From the NCBI GenBank assembly GCA_026646885.1, contig JAPKHK010000004.1:124001-188000 (forward strand): DNA of 64,000 bases, given 5' to 3'. A program made the position numbers and the translations under genes. Positions within the stretch are counted from its first letter, which is position 1, and every line of letters starts with the position of its first letter. The stretch is from Casimicrobiaceae bacterium. GTDB taxonomy: Bacteria; Pseudomonadota; Gammaproteobacteria; Burkholderiales; Casimicrobiaceae. The notes under the pieces are model-generated. The model searched no databases. It saw only the letters and a program-made list of their open reading frames with translations, and was not told where the DNA came from. Positions 45,478-52,070 of this stretch are shown piece after piece.

Positions 45478-45566
45478 GAGCGCCGGAAGGCGCGAGCTTT
45501 TTTGGCCTTATGCCCCCCCCGGCAGCGCTAACCCAAGCGCCCTATCGCGGCTGCCGCCGCTCCTAC
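45475..45566 (+). repeat. REP-pair (REPIN-like) element 1
   Basis: It begins (A)TAGGAGCGCCGGAAGGCGCGAGC, containing the hairpin GCGCC-GGAA-GGCGC followed by TTTTTT. It ends with an inverted REP-type sequence, CGGCTGCCGCCGCTCCTAC, whose reverse complement starts GTAGGAGCGGC. Two opposed REP heads about 90 bp apart are the layout of a REPIN. The first hairpin plus T6 could also terminate transcription of the HAD operon. Confidence 0.8.
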
Positions 45567-45571
45567 AATGC

Positions 45572-45670
45572 GTAATGAACATCGTGGCGCAACAATGCGC
45601 CCATGTAATGAACGTCATGGCGCAACAATGCGCCCATGTAATGAACATCATGGCGCAACAATGCGCCCAT
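45572..45670 (+). repeat. 33-bp tandem repeats, block 1 (3 units)
   Basis: Three contiguous 33-bp units (45572, 45605, 45638), each of the form GTAATGAAC-ATC/GTC-x-TGGCGCAACAATGCGCCCAT. Each contains the hairpin GGCGCA-ACAA-TGCGCC. A GCCCT linker joins the block to the next REP pair. No unique spacers. Confidence 0.9.
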
Positions 45671-45675
45671 GCCCT

Positions 45676-45766
45676 GTAGGAGCGCCGGAAGGCGCGAGCT
45701 TTTTTGGCCTTATGCCCCCCGCCAGCGCTCACCCAAGCGCCCTATCGCGGCTGCCGCCGCTCCTGC
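45676..45766 (+). repeat. REP-pair (REPIN-like) element 2
   Basis: Starts GTAGGAGCGCCGGAAGGCGC and ends with the inverted head CCGCCGCTCCTGC (one change from element 1). The central part (TTTTTTGGCCTTATGCC... to ...AAGCGCCCTATCGC) is nearly identical to element 1. The spacing between elements 1 and 2 is about 202 bp. Confidence 0.85.
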
Positions 45767-45771
45767 AGTGC

Positions 45772-45837
45772 GTAATGAACATCGTGGCGCAACAATGCGC
45801 CCATGTAATGAACGTCGTGGCACAACAATGCGCCCAT
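45772..45837 (+). repeat. 33-bp tandem repeats, block 2 (2 units)
   Basis: Two units (45772, 45805). The second carries GGCACA instead of GGCGCA in the left hairpin arm. One unit fewer than blocks 1 and 3 explains the shorter period (167 bp) to the next REP pair. Confidence 0.9.
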
Positions 45838-45842
45838 GCCCT

Positions 45843-45932
45843 GTAGGAGCGCCGGAAGGCGCGAGCTTTTTTGGCCTTATGCCCCCGCCAGCGCTAACCC
45901 AAGCGCCCTATCGCGGCTGCCGCCGCTCCTAC
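45843..45932 (+). repeat. REP-pair (REPIN-like) element 3
   Basis: A third copy with both heads intact: GTAGGAGCGCC at the left and GCCGCTCCTAC at the right. The central segment is one or two bases shorter in its C-run than in elements 1 and 2. Confidence 0.85.
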
Positions 45933-45937
45933 AATGC

Positions 45938-46036
45938 GTAATAAACATCGTGGCACAACAATGCGCCCATGTAATGAACGTCGTGGCACAACAATGCGCC
46001 CATGTAATGAACGTCATGGCGCAACAATGCGCCCAT
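45938..46036 (+). repeat. 33-bp tandem repeats, block 3 (3 units)
   Basis: Units at 45938, 45971 and 46004. The first has GTAATAAAC, and the first two carry the GGCACA arm variant. The same GCCCT linker follows. Confidence 0.9.
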
Positions 46037-46041
46037 GCCCT

Positions 46042-46117
46042 GTAGGAGCGCCGGAAGGCGCGAGTTTTTTTGGCCTTATGCCCCCCGCCAGCGCTAACCC
46101 TAGCGCCCTATCGCCGC
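46042..46117 (+). repeat. REP-pair element 4, right end lost
   Basis: It begins GTAGGAGCGCCGGAAGGCGCGAG and keeps the central segment through CCCTATCGC. It then breaks off into CGCTCTAGAGACTAG, so the inverted right head is missing. It marks the right edge of the repeat island. Confidence 0.8.
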
Positions 46118-46118
46118 T

Positions 46119-46136
46119 CTAGAGACTAGTCTCTAG
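46119..46136. repeat. 18-bp perfect palindrome at the island edge
   Basis: CTAGAGACTAGTCTCTAG is its own reverse complement. It is followed by a related CTAGTTTCTAG stretch just before the AraC gene stop. The low GC of this patch (46119-46151) contrasts with its surroundings. Confidence 0.7.
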
Positions 46137-46153
46137 ACACTAGTTTCTAGAAG

Positions 46154-47167
46154 CTACACGCTGCGCGCGGGATGGGCGCTGCCACGCAGGGTCTCCGAAG
46201 GCAGCTCGCCGAACATGCGGCGATAGTCGGTGGCGAAATGTGACAAGTGCCAAAATCCCCAGCGCGCCGCGATGTCTTGCACCGATTCTTTGGCGGGATC
46301 GGCCGACTTCAGCATGCGCCGAACACCGTTCAGGCGCATGGCGCGCAAATAGCTCACCGGGTTCAACTGGAGCACTTCCTGAAAGCTGTATTGCAAGGTG
46401 CGCCGACTCACCTTGAGGCTGCGGCAGAGGTCTTCCACGGTGAGCGGCTCGTCGACATGCTGGCGCATGTATTCCTGGGCGCGGCTCACCAAGGTGTGCC
46501 GCCCCGTGGGCGGCGGGACGGCGCGTGCGGCCTCTTCCCCCGGCAACAGCACTTTCATGACGCTGGAGAGCAGCGCGTGCTCCAGGCCTTTTTGCATGGC
46601 CGGGAACTTGAGCATCGAGGGCGTGCGGGAGACCGATTCCAGGACAGTGAGCAAAAAAGACCGAAATTCGTCCACTTGCTCCTTGCCCGCCGCGACCACC
46701 GACATGCCGCCCAAGTCGCGCTCGATGTCGCGTTGCTCGATTTCCTTGGCGTATTGCGCCAACACCCTTTCCGGCACCGCCACGGCGACGATGTCGAAAT
46801 GTTCCGGGGCGCGGAAGTCGAGCTCGTCACCGCCGCGCATGGTCATGATGCTGTCCGGAGAAATCGGGTGGCCGCAAAAGTACCCTTTGCCCTGCATCAT
46901 CACCGGCACGCCGAGCACCCGCTCGCCTTCGTGCATCAGACCCGCCTCGTACACCGAACGATTGGTGACCTCGCGAAAAAGCTGAATGCCGCGAAACCAG
47001 ATCTCCATGAATCGCCCTTCGAACTGCCCGGGCGTGAGCTGTTCGTAGACCTGGTCCCAGTCGCGCAGACAAGCCGCCTGCTCGTCGGCGTCCCGTGTTT
47101 CGCGGCGCACCAGCGAATAGAGCGAGTTTTCATCCAGCGGATCGAAGAGATCCTTGGCCGTGCTCAT
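46154..47167 (-). CDS. AraC-family transcriptional regulator
   Basis: 337 residues from ATG 47167. The C-terminal double helix-turn-helix reads L-T-V-E-D-L-C-R-S-L-K-V-S-R-R-T-L-Q-Y-S-F followed by the P-V-S-Y-L-R-A-M-R-L-N family helix and A-x-x-W-G-F-W-H-L-S-H-F-A-x-D-Y-R-R-M-F-G. This pattern is of the EutR-like subgroup. The N-terminal 200 residues are the sensor part. It is divergent from the amine dehydrogenase cluster across 211 bp and is the likely amine-responsive activator. Confidence 0.9.
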   Translation of the reverse strand: MSTAKDLFDPLDENSLYSLVRRETRDADEQAACLRDWDQVYEQLTPGQFEGRFMEIWFRGIQLFREVTNRSVYEAGLMHEGERVLGVPVMMQGKGYFCGHPISPDSIMTMRGGDELDFRAPEHFDIVAVAVPERVLAQYAKEIEQRDIERDLGGMSVVAAGKEQVDEFRSFLLTVLESVSRTPSMLKFPAMQKGLEHALLSSVMKVLLPGEEAARAVPPPTGRHTLVSRAQEYMRQHVDEPLTVEDLCRSLKVSRRTLQYSFQEVLQLNPVSYLRAMRLNGVRRMLKSADPAKESVQDIAARWGFWHLSHFATDYRRMFGELPSETLRGSAHPARSV

Positions 47168-47314
47168 GCCGAATTGGGATTGGGAGTCCGCATCATGGCG
47201 CCGAGTTAAGCCCAAAGGCGGCGCTTTGGCAAGTCTATCCGTCTGCCCGCCCCGGCGGAGCGAGCACCGGAGGCATTTGCCGATTTCGGCTAACGGCCGC
47301 GAGGAAACGCTGCT

Positions 47315-47320
47315 TACAAT
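47315..47320 (+). promoter_or_regulatory. -10-like hexamer upstream of aauB
   Basis: TACAAT (47315-47320), 58 bp before the TTG start of aauB, in the 211-bp divergent region with the AraC gene. No good -35 is present at 16-18 bp, as expected for an activator-dependent promoter. Inference only. Confidence 0.3.
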
Positions 47321-47378
47321 GCATCCGCCGCCCGAAGGAGGGGGAATCCACGCGGGCACTGAAGGAGGAGAAGTCGTC

Positions 47379-48527
47379 TTGAGACGCATCGGTCACATTC
47401 TGTCCGCCGTCGCGGGCCTGGCGCTCGGCGCGCTGGCCGCGCGTGCCGAGCTGCCCGCGGAAACCCTCGCGGTGGCGAAAATGCCGCCGCCGAATGAACA
47501 TCGGCTGTATGTGTCGGACATCACCATCCAGCACATCGTCGACAATCGCCTGCATGTGATCGATGGCGAGCAGTTGAAATACCTGGGTCAGATCTCGACC
47601 GGTTATGCGGGACAATCGACGCTGTCGCGCGACCGCCAGGAGCTTTATGTCACCGCGACCTATTTCCCGCGCCTGTCGCGCGGCGAGCGCACCGATGTGG
47701 TGGAAATCTACGACCCCGCCTCGCTGGAGTGGCGCGCCGAAATCGTCATTCCCCCGCGGCGCGCGCAAGCGCTGCCCTATTATGGCATCGTCCGCACTTC
47801 GCACGACGGCCGCTGGCTGTTCGTGCAAAACGCGACACCCGCCTCGTCGGTCACAGTGGTTGATTTGAAGGCGCGCAAGTTCGCCGCCGAAATTCCCACG
47901 CCGGGGTGTTGGATCGTCATTCCCTCGGAGACCGCGGGCAACCGCTTTTCGACCCTGTGCGGCGACGGCACGCTGGCCACGCACGTGCTGAACGAAGACG
48001 GCACGCTCAAGAGCAAAACCCGCAGCGCGCGCTTCTTCGACCCGGACCAAGACCCGGTCTACGTGCAAAGCCAGTCGATCGGCGACACGCATTATTTGGT
48101 GAGTTTTCATGGCCAGGTGTTCGCTGCCGACTTGTCGGGCGAAACTCCGCAGCTTGCTGCACCCTGGAGCTTACTCGCCGCGGCCGACGCCAAACAGAAG
48201 TGGCGCCCGGGAGGTTACCAGCTCTTTGCCGTGCATCGCGACGCGCGGCGGATGTTCATCGGCATGCACAAAAACGGCGCCGAAGGCACGCACAAAAATC
48301 CGGCGGATGAAATCTGGGTGCTCGATCTCGAAGCCAAGAAGCGCGTGGCGCGCCTGCCCGGCCATGCCGCGGTGGCCTTGGTCGTGAGCCAGGGGGCGAA
48401 GCCCCGGCTTTATGCCCTCGACGCCGTCAAGATGGCCATCGCCAAATTCGATGCCGGCGCCCAGCCCAAATTCATCAAGCGCCTGGAAGGCGTGGCGGAA
48501 TCGGCCACGATGCTGGAGCTGCATTGA
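47379..48527 (+). CDS. aauB: Amine dehydrogenase (TTQ) large subunit
   Basis: 382 residues from TTG 47379, preferred because AAGGAGGAG precedes it by eight bases. ATG 47319 in the same frame lacks such a site. Signal peptide (about 1-23), then a seven-bladed beta-propeller with strand repeats such as G-Q-S-T-L-S-R-D, H-D-G-R-W-L-F-V-Q-N and D-E-I-W-V-L-D-L, as in methylamine and aromatic amine dehydrogenase heavy chains. It frames the small subunit that carries the TTQ cofactor. Gene order B-E-D-A is that of the aromatic amine dehydrogenase (aau) cluster. One base overlaps mauE. Confidence 0.92.
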   Translation: MRRIGHILSAVAGLALGALAARAELPAETLAVAKMPPPNEHRLYVSDITIQHIVDNRLHVIDGEQLKYLGQISTGYAGQSTLSRDRQELYVTATYFPRLSRGERTDVVEIYDPASLEWRAEIVIPPRRAQALPYYGIVRTSHDGRWLFVQNATPASSVTVVDLKARKFAAEIPTPGCWIVIPSETAGNRFSTLCGDGTLATHVLNEDGTLKSKTRSARFFDPDQDPVYVQSQSIGDTHYLVSFHGQVFAADLSGETPQLAAPWSLLAAADAKQKWRPGGYQLFAVHRDARRMFIGMHKNGAEGTHKNPADEIWVLDLEAKKRVARLPGHAAVALVVSQGAKPRLYALDAVKMAIAKFDAGAQPKFIKRLEGVAESATMLELH

Positions 48528-49063
48528 TGCCGGCGCTGGACCCGATACTGACCCATCTCGCCGCCGCGACCATGGCCATCGTGCTGCTGGTCGCCGCCGG
48601 GCAGAAGCTCGTCGATCGTGAGGCCTTCGCGCTGGCGCTGGAACAGTACCGCCTGTTGCCCGAAGCCCTCGTTCCCTTCATCGCTTGGGTGCTGCCCTTG
48701 GCCGAAATCACCGCCGCCCTCGCCTTGCTGCCCCTGCCCAGCCGTCCTTGGGGTGCGCTGGCCGCGGCGGCGCTGCTCACCGTGGTGACGCTTGCGGTCG
48801 CCATCAATCTGGCGCGAGGCCGCTCCCATATCGACTGCGGTTGCGGTAGCCAAGGGGGACAGCATCTTTCCTGGGCGCTGGTGCTACGCAACCTCGTTTT
48901 GATCGGCCTGGCGCTCTTGGCCGACGCGAGCAGCACCGGGCGCGAACTGGTCTGGCTCGACTCCCTTACCGTGGCCGGCGGCGCCATCGGCCTTTATGGC
49001 CTGTATGCCGCCGTGAATCAACTGCTCGCCAACACGCCCCGCCTGGCCCAATTGAGGAACTGA
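48527..49063 (+). CDS. mauE: Amine dehydrogenase maturation protein MauE-like
   Basis: 178 residues from ATG 48527 (TGATG overlap with aauB). Four to five membrane helices. The MauE signature is the C-G-C-G motif in I-D-C-G-C-G-S-Q-G, following R-G-R-S-H. MauE acts with MauD in the periplasmic export, folding and disulfide formation of the cysteine-rich small subunit. Located as in aauBEDA and mauFBEDA clusters. Confidence 0.92.
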   Translation: MPALDPILTHLAAATMAIVLLVAAGQKLVDREAFALALEQYRLLPEALVPFIAWVLPLAEITAALALLPLPSRPWGALAAAALLTVVTLAVAINLARGRSHIDCGCGSQGGQHLSWALVLRNLVLIGLALLADASSTGRELVWLDSLTVAGGAIGLYGLYAAVNQLLANTPRLAQLRN

Positions 49064-49067
49064 GTTC

Positions 49068-49667
49068 ATGAACGAAGCCTTGCTGATTTCCAACATCGTC
49101 CTTTGGGTCGTGGTGCTGGTGCTGTTGTTGGTTGTCTTCGCCTTGGCCCGCCAAATTGGAATCTTGTACGAGCGCATTGCGCCCATGGGCGCCTTGATGC
49201 TCGACACCGGCCCCAAGGTGGGCGAGGCCGCACCGCGTTTCGATCTGGCCACCTTGAGCGGGCCAGTGCTGAGCGTCGGCGCGCAAGGAACGCACAGCCA
49301 GCTGCTATTTTTTCTTTCGCCCACCTGCCCGGTCTGCAAGAAACTGCTGCCTATCCTGAAGTCCATCGCCAAGGACGAAGCGGCCTGGCTGCGCCTTGCT
49401 TTTGCCTCGGACGGTGAAACCGAGGAGCACCAACGCTTCGCCCGCAAGAACGGCTTGGACGCATTTCCTTACGTGCTCTCGGCTGAATTGGGCATGAGTT
49501 TTCGCGTCGGCAAACTGCCCTACGCCGTTTTGCTCGACGAAAACGGTCTGGTTCGGGCCAAAGGCCTGGTCAATTCGCGCGAGCAGTTGGAGAGCTTGTT
49601 CACCGCCAAGGAGATGAAGGTGGAATCGGTGCAGAGCTTCCTCGCCCAGCAAGCCGAGCAACCTTGA
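49068..49667 (+). CDS. mauD: Amine dehydrogenase maturation thioredoxin MauD-like
   Basis: 199 residues. N-terminal membrane anchor (about 8-28) and a periplasmic thioredoxin-like domain with active site C-P-V-C (Cys 87 and 90) in F-L-S-P-T-C-P-V-C-K-K. The cis-Pro loop K-L-P-Y-A-V-L-L-D is present. It probably isomerises the several disulfides of the small subunit. Four bases separate it from mauE and ten from aauA. Confidence 0.93.
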   Translation: MNEALLISNIVLWVVVLVLLLVVFALARQIGILYERIAPMGALMLDTGPKVGEAAPRFDLATLSGPVLSVGAQGTHSQLLFFLSPTCPVCKKLLPILKSIAKDEAAWLRLAFASDGETEEHQRFARKNGLDAFPYVLSAELGMSFRVGKLPYAVLLDENGLVRAKGLVNSREQLESLFTAKEMKVESVQSFLAQQAEQP

Positions 49668-49677
49668 AGGATATGGC

Positions 49678-50214
49678 ATGAAATGGTTTGACGATTGGTT
49701 CGAGCGCTCCGCCCGCAAGGTCGCGTTTTCGACCTCCCGGCGCAGCGCCCTGGCGCGGGTGGGCAAACTGCTGGTGGTCGGGACGATGGCCCTGCCGGTG
49801 CTGCCTTTCGATCGCGTCCAACGCAGCGCCAACGCCATGGGGCCGGGAGCGGGCAAAAAAAAGGGACCGGATGAATCGCAGTGCGAATACTGGCGCTATT
49901 GCGCCCTCGACGGATTCCTTTGCAGCTGCTGCGGCGGGACGACTTCTTCCTGTCCGCCCGGAACCGAGATGTCCAAAGTGGCCTGGATAGGCACTTGCCG
50001 CAACCCGGTCGATGGCAAGGACTATCTCATCAGCTACAACGATTGTTGCGGCAAAAACTCCTGCGGGCGCTGCTTGTGCAACTTCAACGTCGGCGACCGT
50101 CCCGCCTACCGCATGGGCTTGCACAACGACATCAACTGGTGCATGGCCAACACCGCGAACATGTTCCACTGCACCACCTCGGTGATCATCGGCTTGGCGG
50201 AGAAGCAATCTTGA
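49678..50214 (+). CDS. aauA: Amine dehydrogenase small subunit, TTQ-bearing
   Basis: 178 residues. A long twin-arginine signal (S-T-S-R-R-S-A-L-A-R-V-G, cleavage about 50) precedes a very Cys-rich mature domain. The cross-linked TTQ pair should be Trp 103 (V-A-W-I-G-T-C) and Trp 154 (I-N-W-C-M-A-N), 51 residues apart as in known methylamine and aromatic amine dehydrogenases. The catalytic Asp 122 (N-D-C-C-G-K) and Thr 166 (H-C-T-T-S) fall at the aromatic amine dehydrogenase spacings. It deaminates primary amines to aldehydes in the periplasm. The stop overlaps the next start (TTGA). Confidence 0.95.
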   Translation: MKWFDDWFERSARKVAFSTSRRSALARVGKLLVVGTMALPVLPFDRVQRSANAMGPGAGKKKGPDESQCEYWRYCALDGFLCSCCGGTTSSCPPGTEMSKVAWIGTCRNPVDGKDYLISYNDCCGKNSCGRCLCNFNVGDRPAYRMGLHNDINWCMANTANMFHCTTSVIIGLAEKQS

Positions 50215-50639
50215 AGCGGCTGCTCGTCACCGCGCTGATCGCCCTGTTGCCCGCGGCCGCCATGGCCCAGCCCAGCGGCGCCGCACTTTTCGCGCAGCAC
50301 TGCGCCGTTTGTCATGCCGCAGGGGGCGAAGGCACGCCCGGGATGGCGCCGCGCCTCGCCGGCACTCTGGGCGCGCGGGCCGCCACTGAGCCGGGTCGCG
50401 CTTATCTGGCGCAGGTGCTGATGAATGGACTGGCCGGCCCCATCACCGTCGCCGGCGAACGCTTCAATCTCGCCATGCCGGGGTTCGCGCAGCTTGGCGA
50501 CGCGGAAATCCTGGTGCTGCTCGATTTTGTGGCAATCCAGTTGAACGGCAGCAGCACCCCCGTCGAAGCCACAGCGGTGGCAACGGCGCGACAACAGAAA
50601 CTCGCCCCCAACGCCGTGCGCAAACTGCGCGGCCCCTGA
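50211..50639 (+). CDS. Monoheme c-type cytochrome of the amine dehydrogenase cluster
   Basis: 142 residues from TTG 50211, which overlaps the aauA TGA. Signal peptide to about residue 20, then class I cytochrome c with heme site C-A-V-C-H (31-35) and a likely Met axial ligand in L-A-M-P-G-F. It sits directly after the TTQ small subunit, so it is a candidate electron acceptor for the enzyme or for a copper protein encoded elsewhere. No azurin or amicyanin gene is in the window. Confidence 0.9.
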   Translation: MKRLLVTALIALLPAAAMAQPSGAALFAQHCAVCHAAGGEGTPGMAPRLAGTLGARAATEPGRAYLAQVLMNGLAGPITVAGERFNLAMPGFAQLGDAEILVLLDFVAIQLNGSSTPVEATAVATARQQKLAPNAVRKLRGP

Positions 50640-50681
50640 TTCGGTTTGCAGAAAAAACCCCAGCAAAAGGAGGAAGTGGCA

Positions 50682-52046
50682 ATGAAACGAAGCAAACAAT
50701 CGGCGCTGGCCTTGTGCCTCGCCGGCATTTGGGGTCTAGCCATTGCGGCAGCACCCGAACAGGAAGTCGCCCGCCTGGGCAAGGATCTCACCCCCGTGGG
50801 CGCCATCAAGGCCGCCAACGCGGACGGCAGCATTCCCGAGTGGAAAGGCGGCATCACCACCGCGCCCGCGGGCTGGAAGCCGGGGCAGAAACGCATCGAT
50901 CCCTTCAAGGACGACAAGCCCTTGTTCGCCATCGACGCGGGCAACGTCGACAAATACAAGGACAAGCTCTCCGAAGGCCAGATCGCCGTGGTCAAAGCCT
51001 TGAAGGGCTACCGGATGGACGTGTATCCGACGCGCCGCAGTTGCGGCTTCCCCGACTTCGTTTATGAACGGACCAAAACCAACGCTCGCGAGGCCAAGGT
51101 CTCGAGTAACGGCTGGGGCCTGGAAAAAGCGCTCGGCGCGGCGGTGCTCTTCCCCATCCCGCAAAGCGGCGCCGAGGCGATGTGGAACCACAAGCTTCGG
51201 TACATGGGCGAGGGGCGGGTCGAATACTACTCGACCATATTTTCCAGCAAGAGCGGCGACTTCACGCCGCTGGTGCAGGATCAGTGGGTGACCGTGCCCT
51301 TCCACAACAAAAGCAACAAGGGCATCGAGGAAGTCGCCGGCGTGGAAATGAAGCTCCTCAATGCCGTGGTTTCGCCCGCGGCGCGCACCGGGGAACTCAT
51401 CCTCGCGCATTGGTTCATGAACGCCTCTTCCGACGCCTGGCTCTACTTCCCCGGTCAGCGCCGGGTACGCCGCGCGCCGACCTTCGCCTACGACAACCCC
51501 GTGCCCGGCTACGAGAACCTCGAAACGGTGGACCAGTATCCGATGTTCGCCGGCGCCATGGACCGCTACAACTGGAAGCTCGTCGGCCGCCAGGAAATGT
51601 ACATCCCCTACAACAGCTGGAAGCTGATCGACAAAAGCCGCAAGTACAAGGATGTCTACGGTCCGGAGTTCGTCAATCGCGACCTCATCCGCTACGAGCT
51701 GCATCGGGTGTGGAAGGTCGAAGCGACGCTCAAGGAAGGCATGCGCCACATTTTCCCCAAGCGCGTGTTCTTTTTCGACGAGGATAGCTGGGCGCTGATG
51801 GTCGCCGACAACTATGACGCCCAGGGCAAGGTCTGGCGCGTGCAGGAGTCGAGCCTGTGGGTGGCGCCGGAAATCCCCGCCTGCGTGGGCCAGGAATTCG
51901 TGTCCTATGACTTGAACGTCGGCCGCTACATCGGCGAGAACGCCACCCAAGAGCGTCCGGAGACCGACTGGCTCGCCGGTCGCGAAGGCCGCATCGAAAA
52001 AAGCCGTTTCAACCCCGATGAACTGCGCCGCGTCGGCGACCGCTAA
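50682..52046 (+). CDS. DUF1329 exported protein
   Basis: 454 residues from ATG 50682, with AAGGAGG ten bases upstream. Signal peptide (about 1-23). DUF1329 markers are L-T-P-V-G-A-x-x-A-A-N-A-D-G-S-I-P-E-W-x-G-G near the N-terminus and W-L-Y-F-P-G-Q-R-R-V-R-R-A-P in the centre, ending with R-F-N-P-D-E. The family commonly occurs beside DUF1302 and RND/MMPL genes, as here, and is suspected to act in envelope transport of hydrophobic compounds. Actual function unknown. Confidence 0.88.
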   Translation: MKRSKQSALALCLAGIWGLAIAAAPEQEVARLGKDLTPVGAIKAANADGSIPEWKGGITTAPAGWKPGQKRIDPFKDDKPLFAIDAGNVDKYKDKLSEGQIAVVKALKGYRMDVYPTRRSCGFPDFVYERTKTNAREAKVSSNGWGLEKALGAAVLFPIPQSGAEAMWNHKLRYMGEGRVEYYSTIFSSKSGDFTPLVQDQWVTVPFHNKSNKGIEEVAGVEMKLLNAVVSPAARTGELILAHWFMNASSDAWLYFPGQRRVRRAPTFAYDNPVPGYENLETVDQYPMFAGAMDRYNWKLVGRQEMYIPYNSWKLIDKSRKYKDVYGPEFVNRDLIRYELHRVWKVEATLKEGMRHIFPKRVFFFDEDSWALMVADNYDAQGKVWRVQESSLWVAPEIPACVGQEFVSYDLNVGRYIGENATQERPETDWLAGREGRIEKSRFNPDELRRVGDR

Positions 52047-52070
52047 GAGCGTCCACAGGAGGATTTGATC

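Noticed and set aside
45572-46036. CRISPR array
   Set aside because: The 33-bp units are directly contiguous with no unique spacers, vary among themselves, and no cas genes are nearby.
45568-46122. Open frames encoding 11-residue repeats (A-Q-Q-C-A-H-V-M-N type) in the repeat island
   Set aside because: They arise because the 33-bp repeat is a multiple of three; similar frames are open in several phases, start codons recur in each unit, and no ribosome-binding site or conserved protein is seen.
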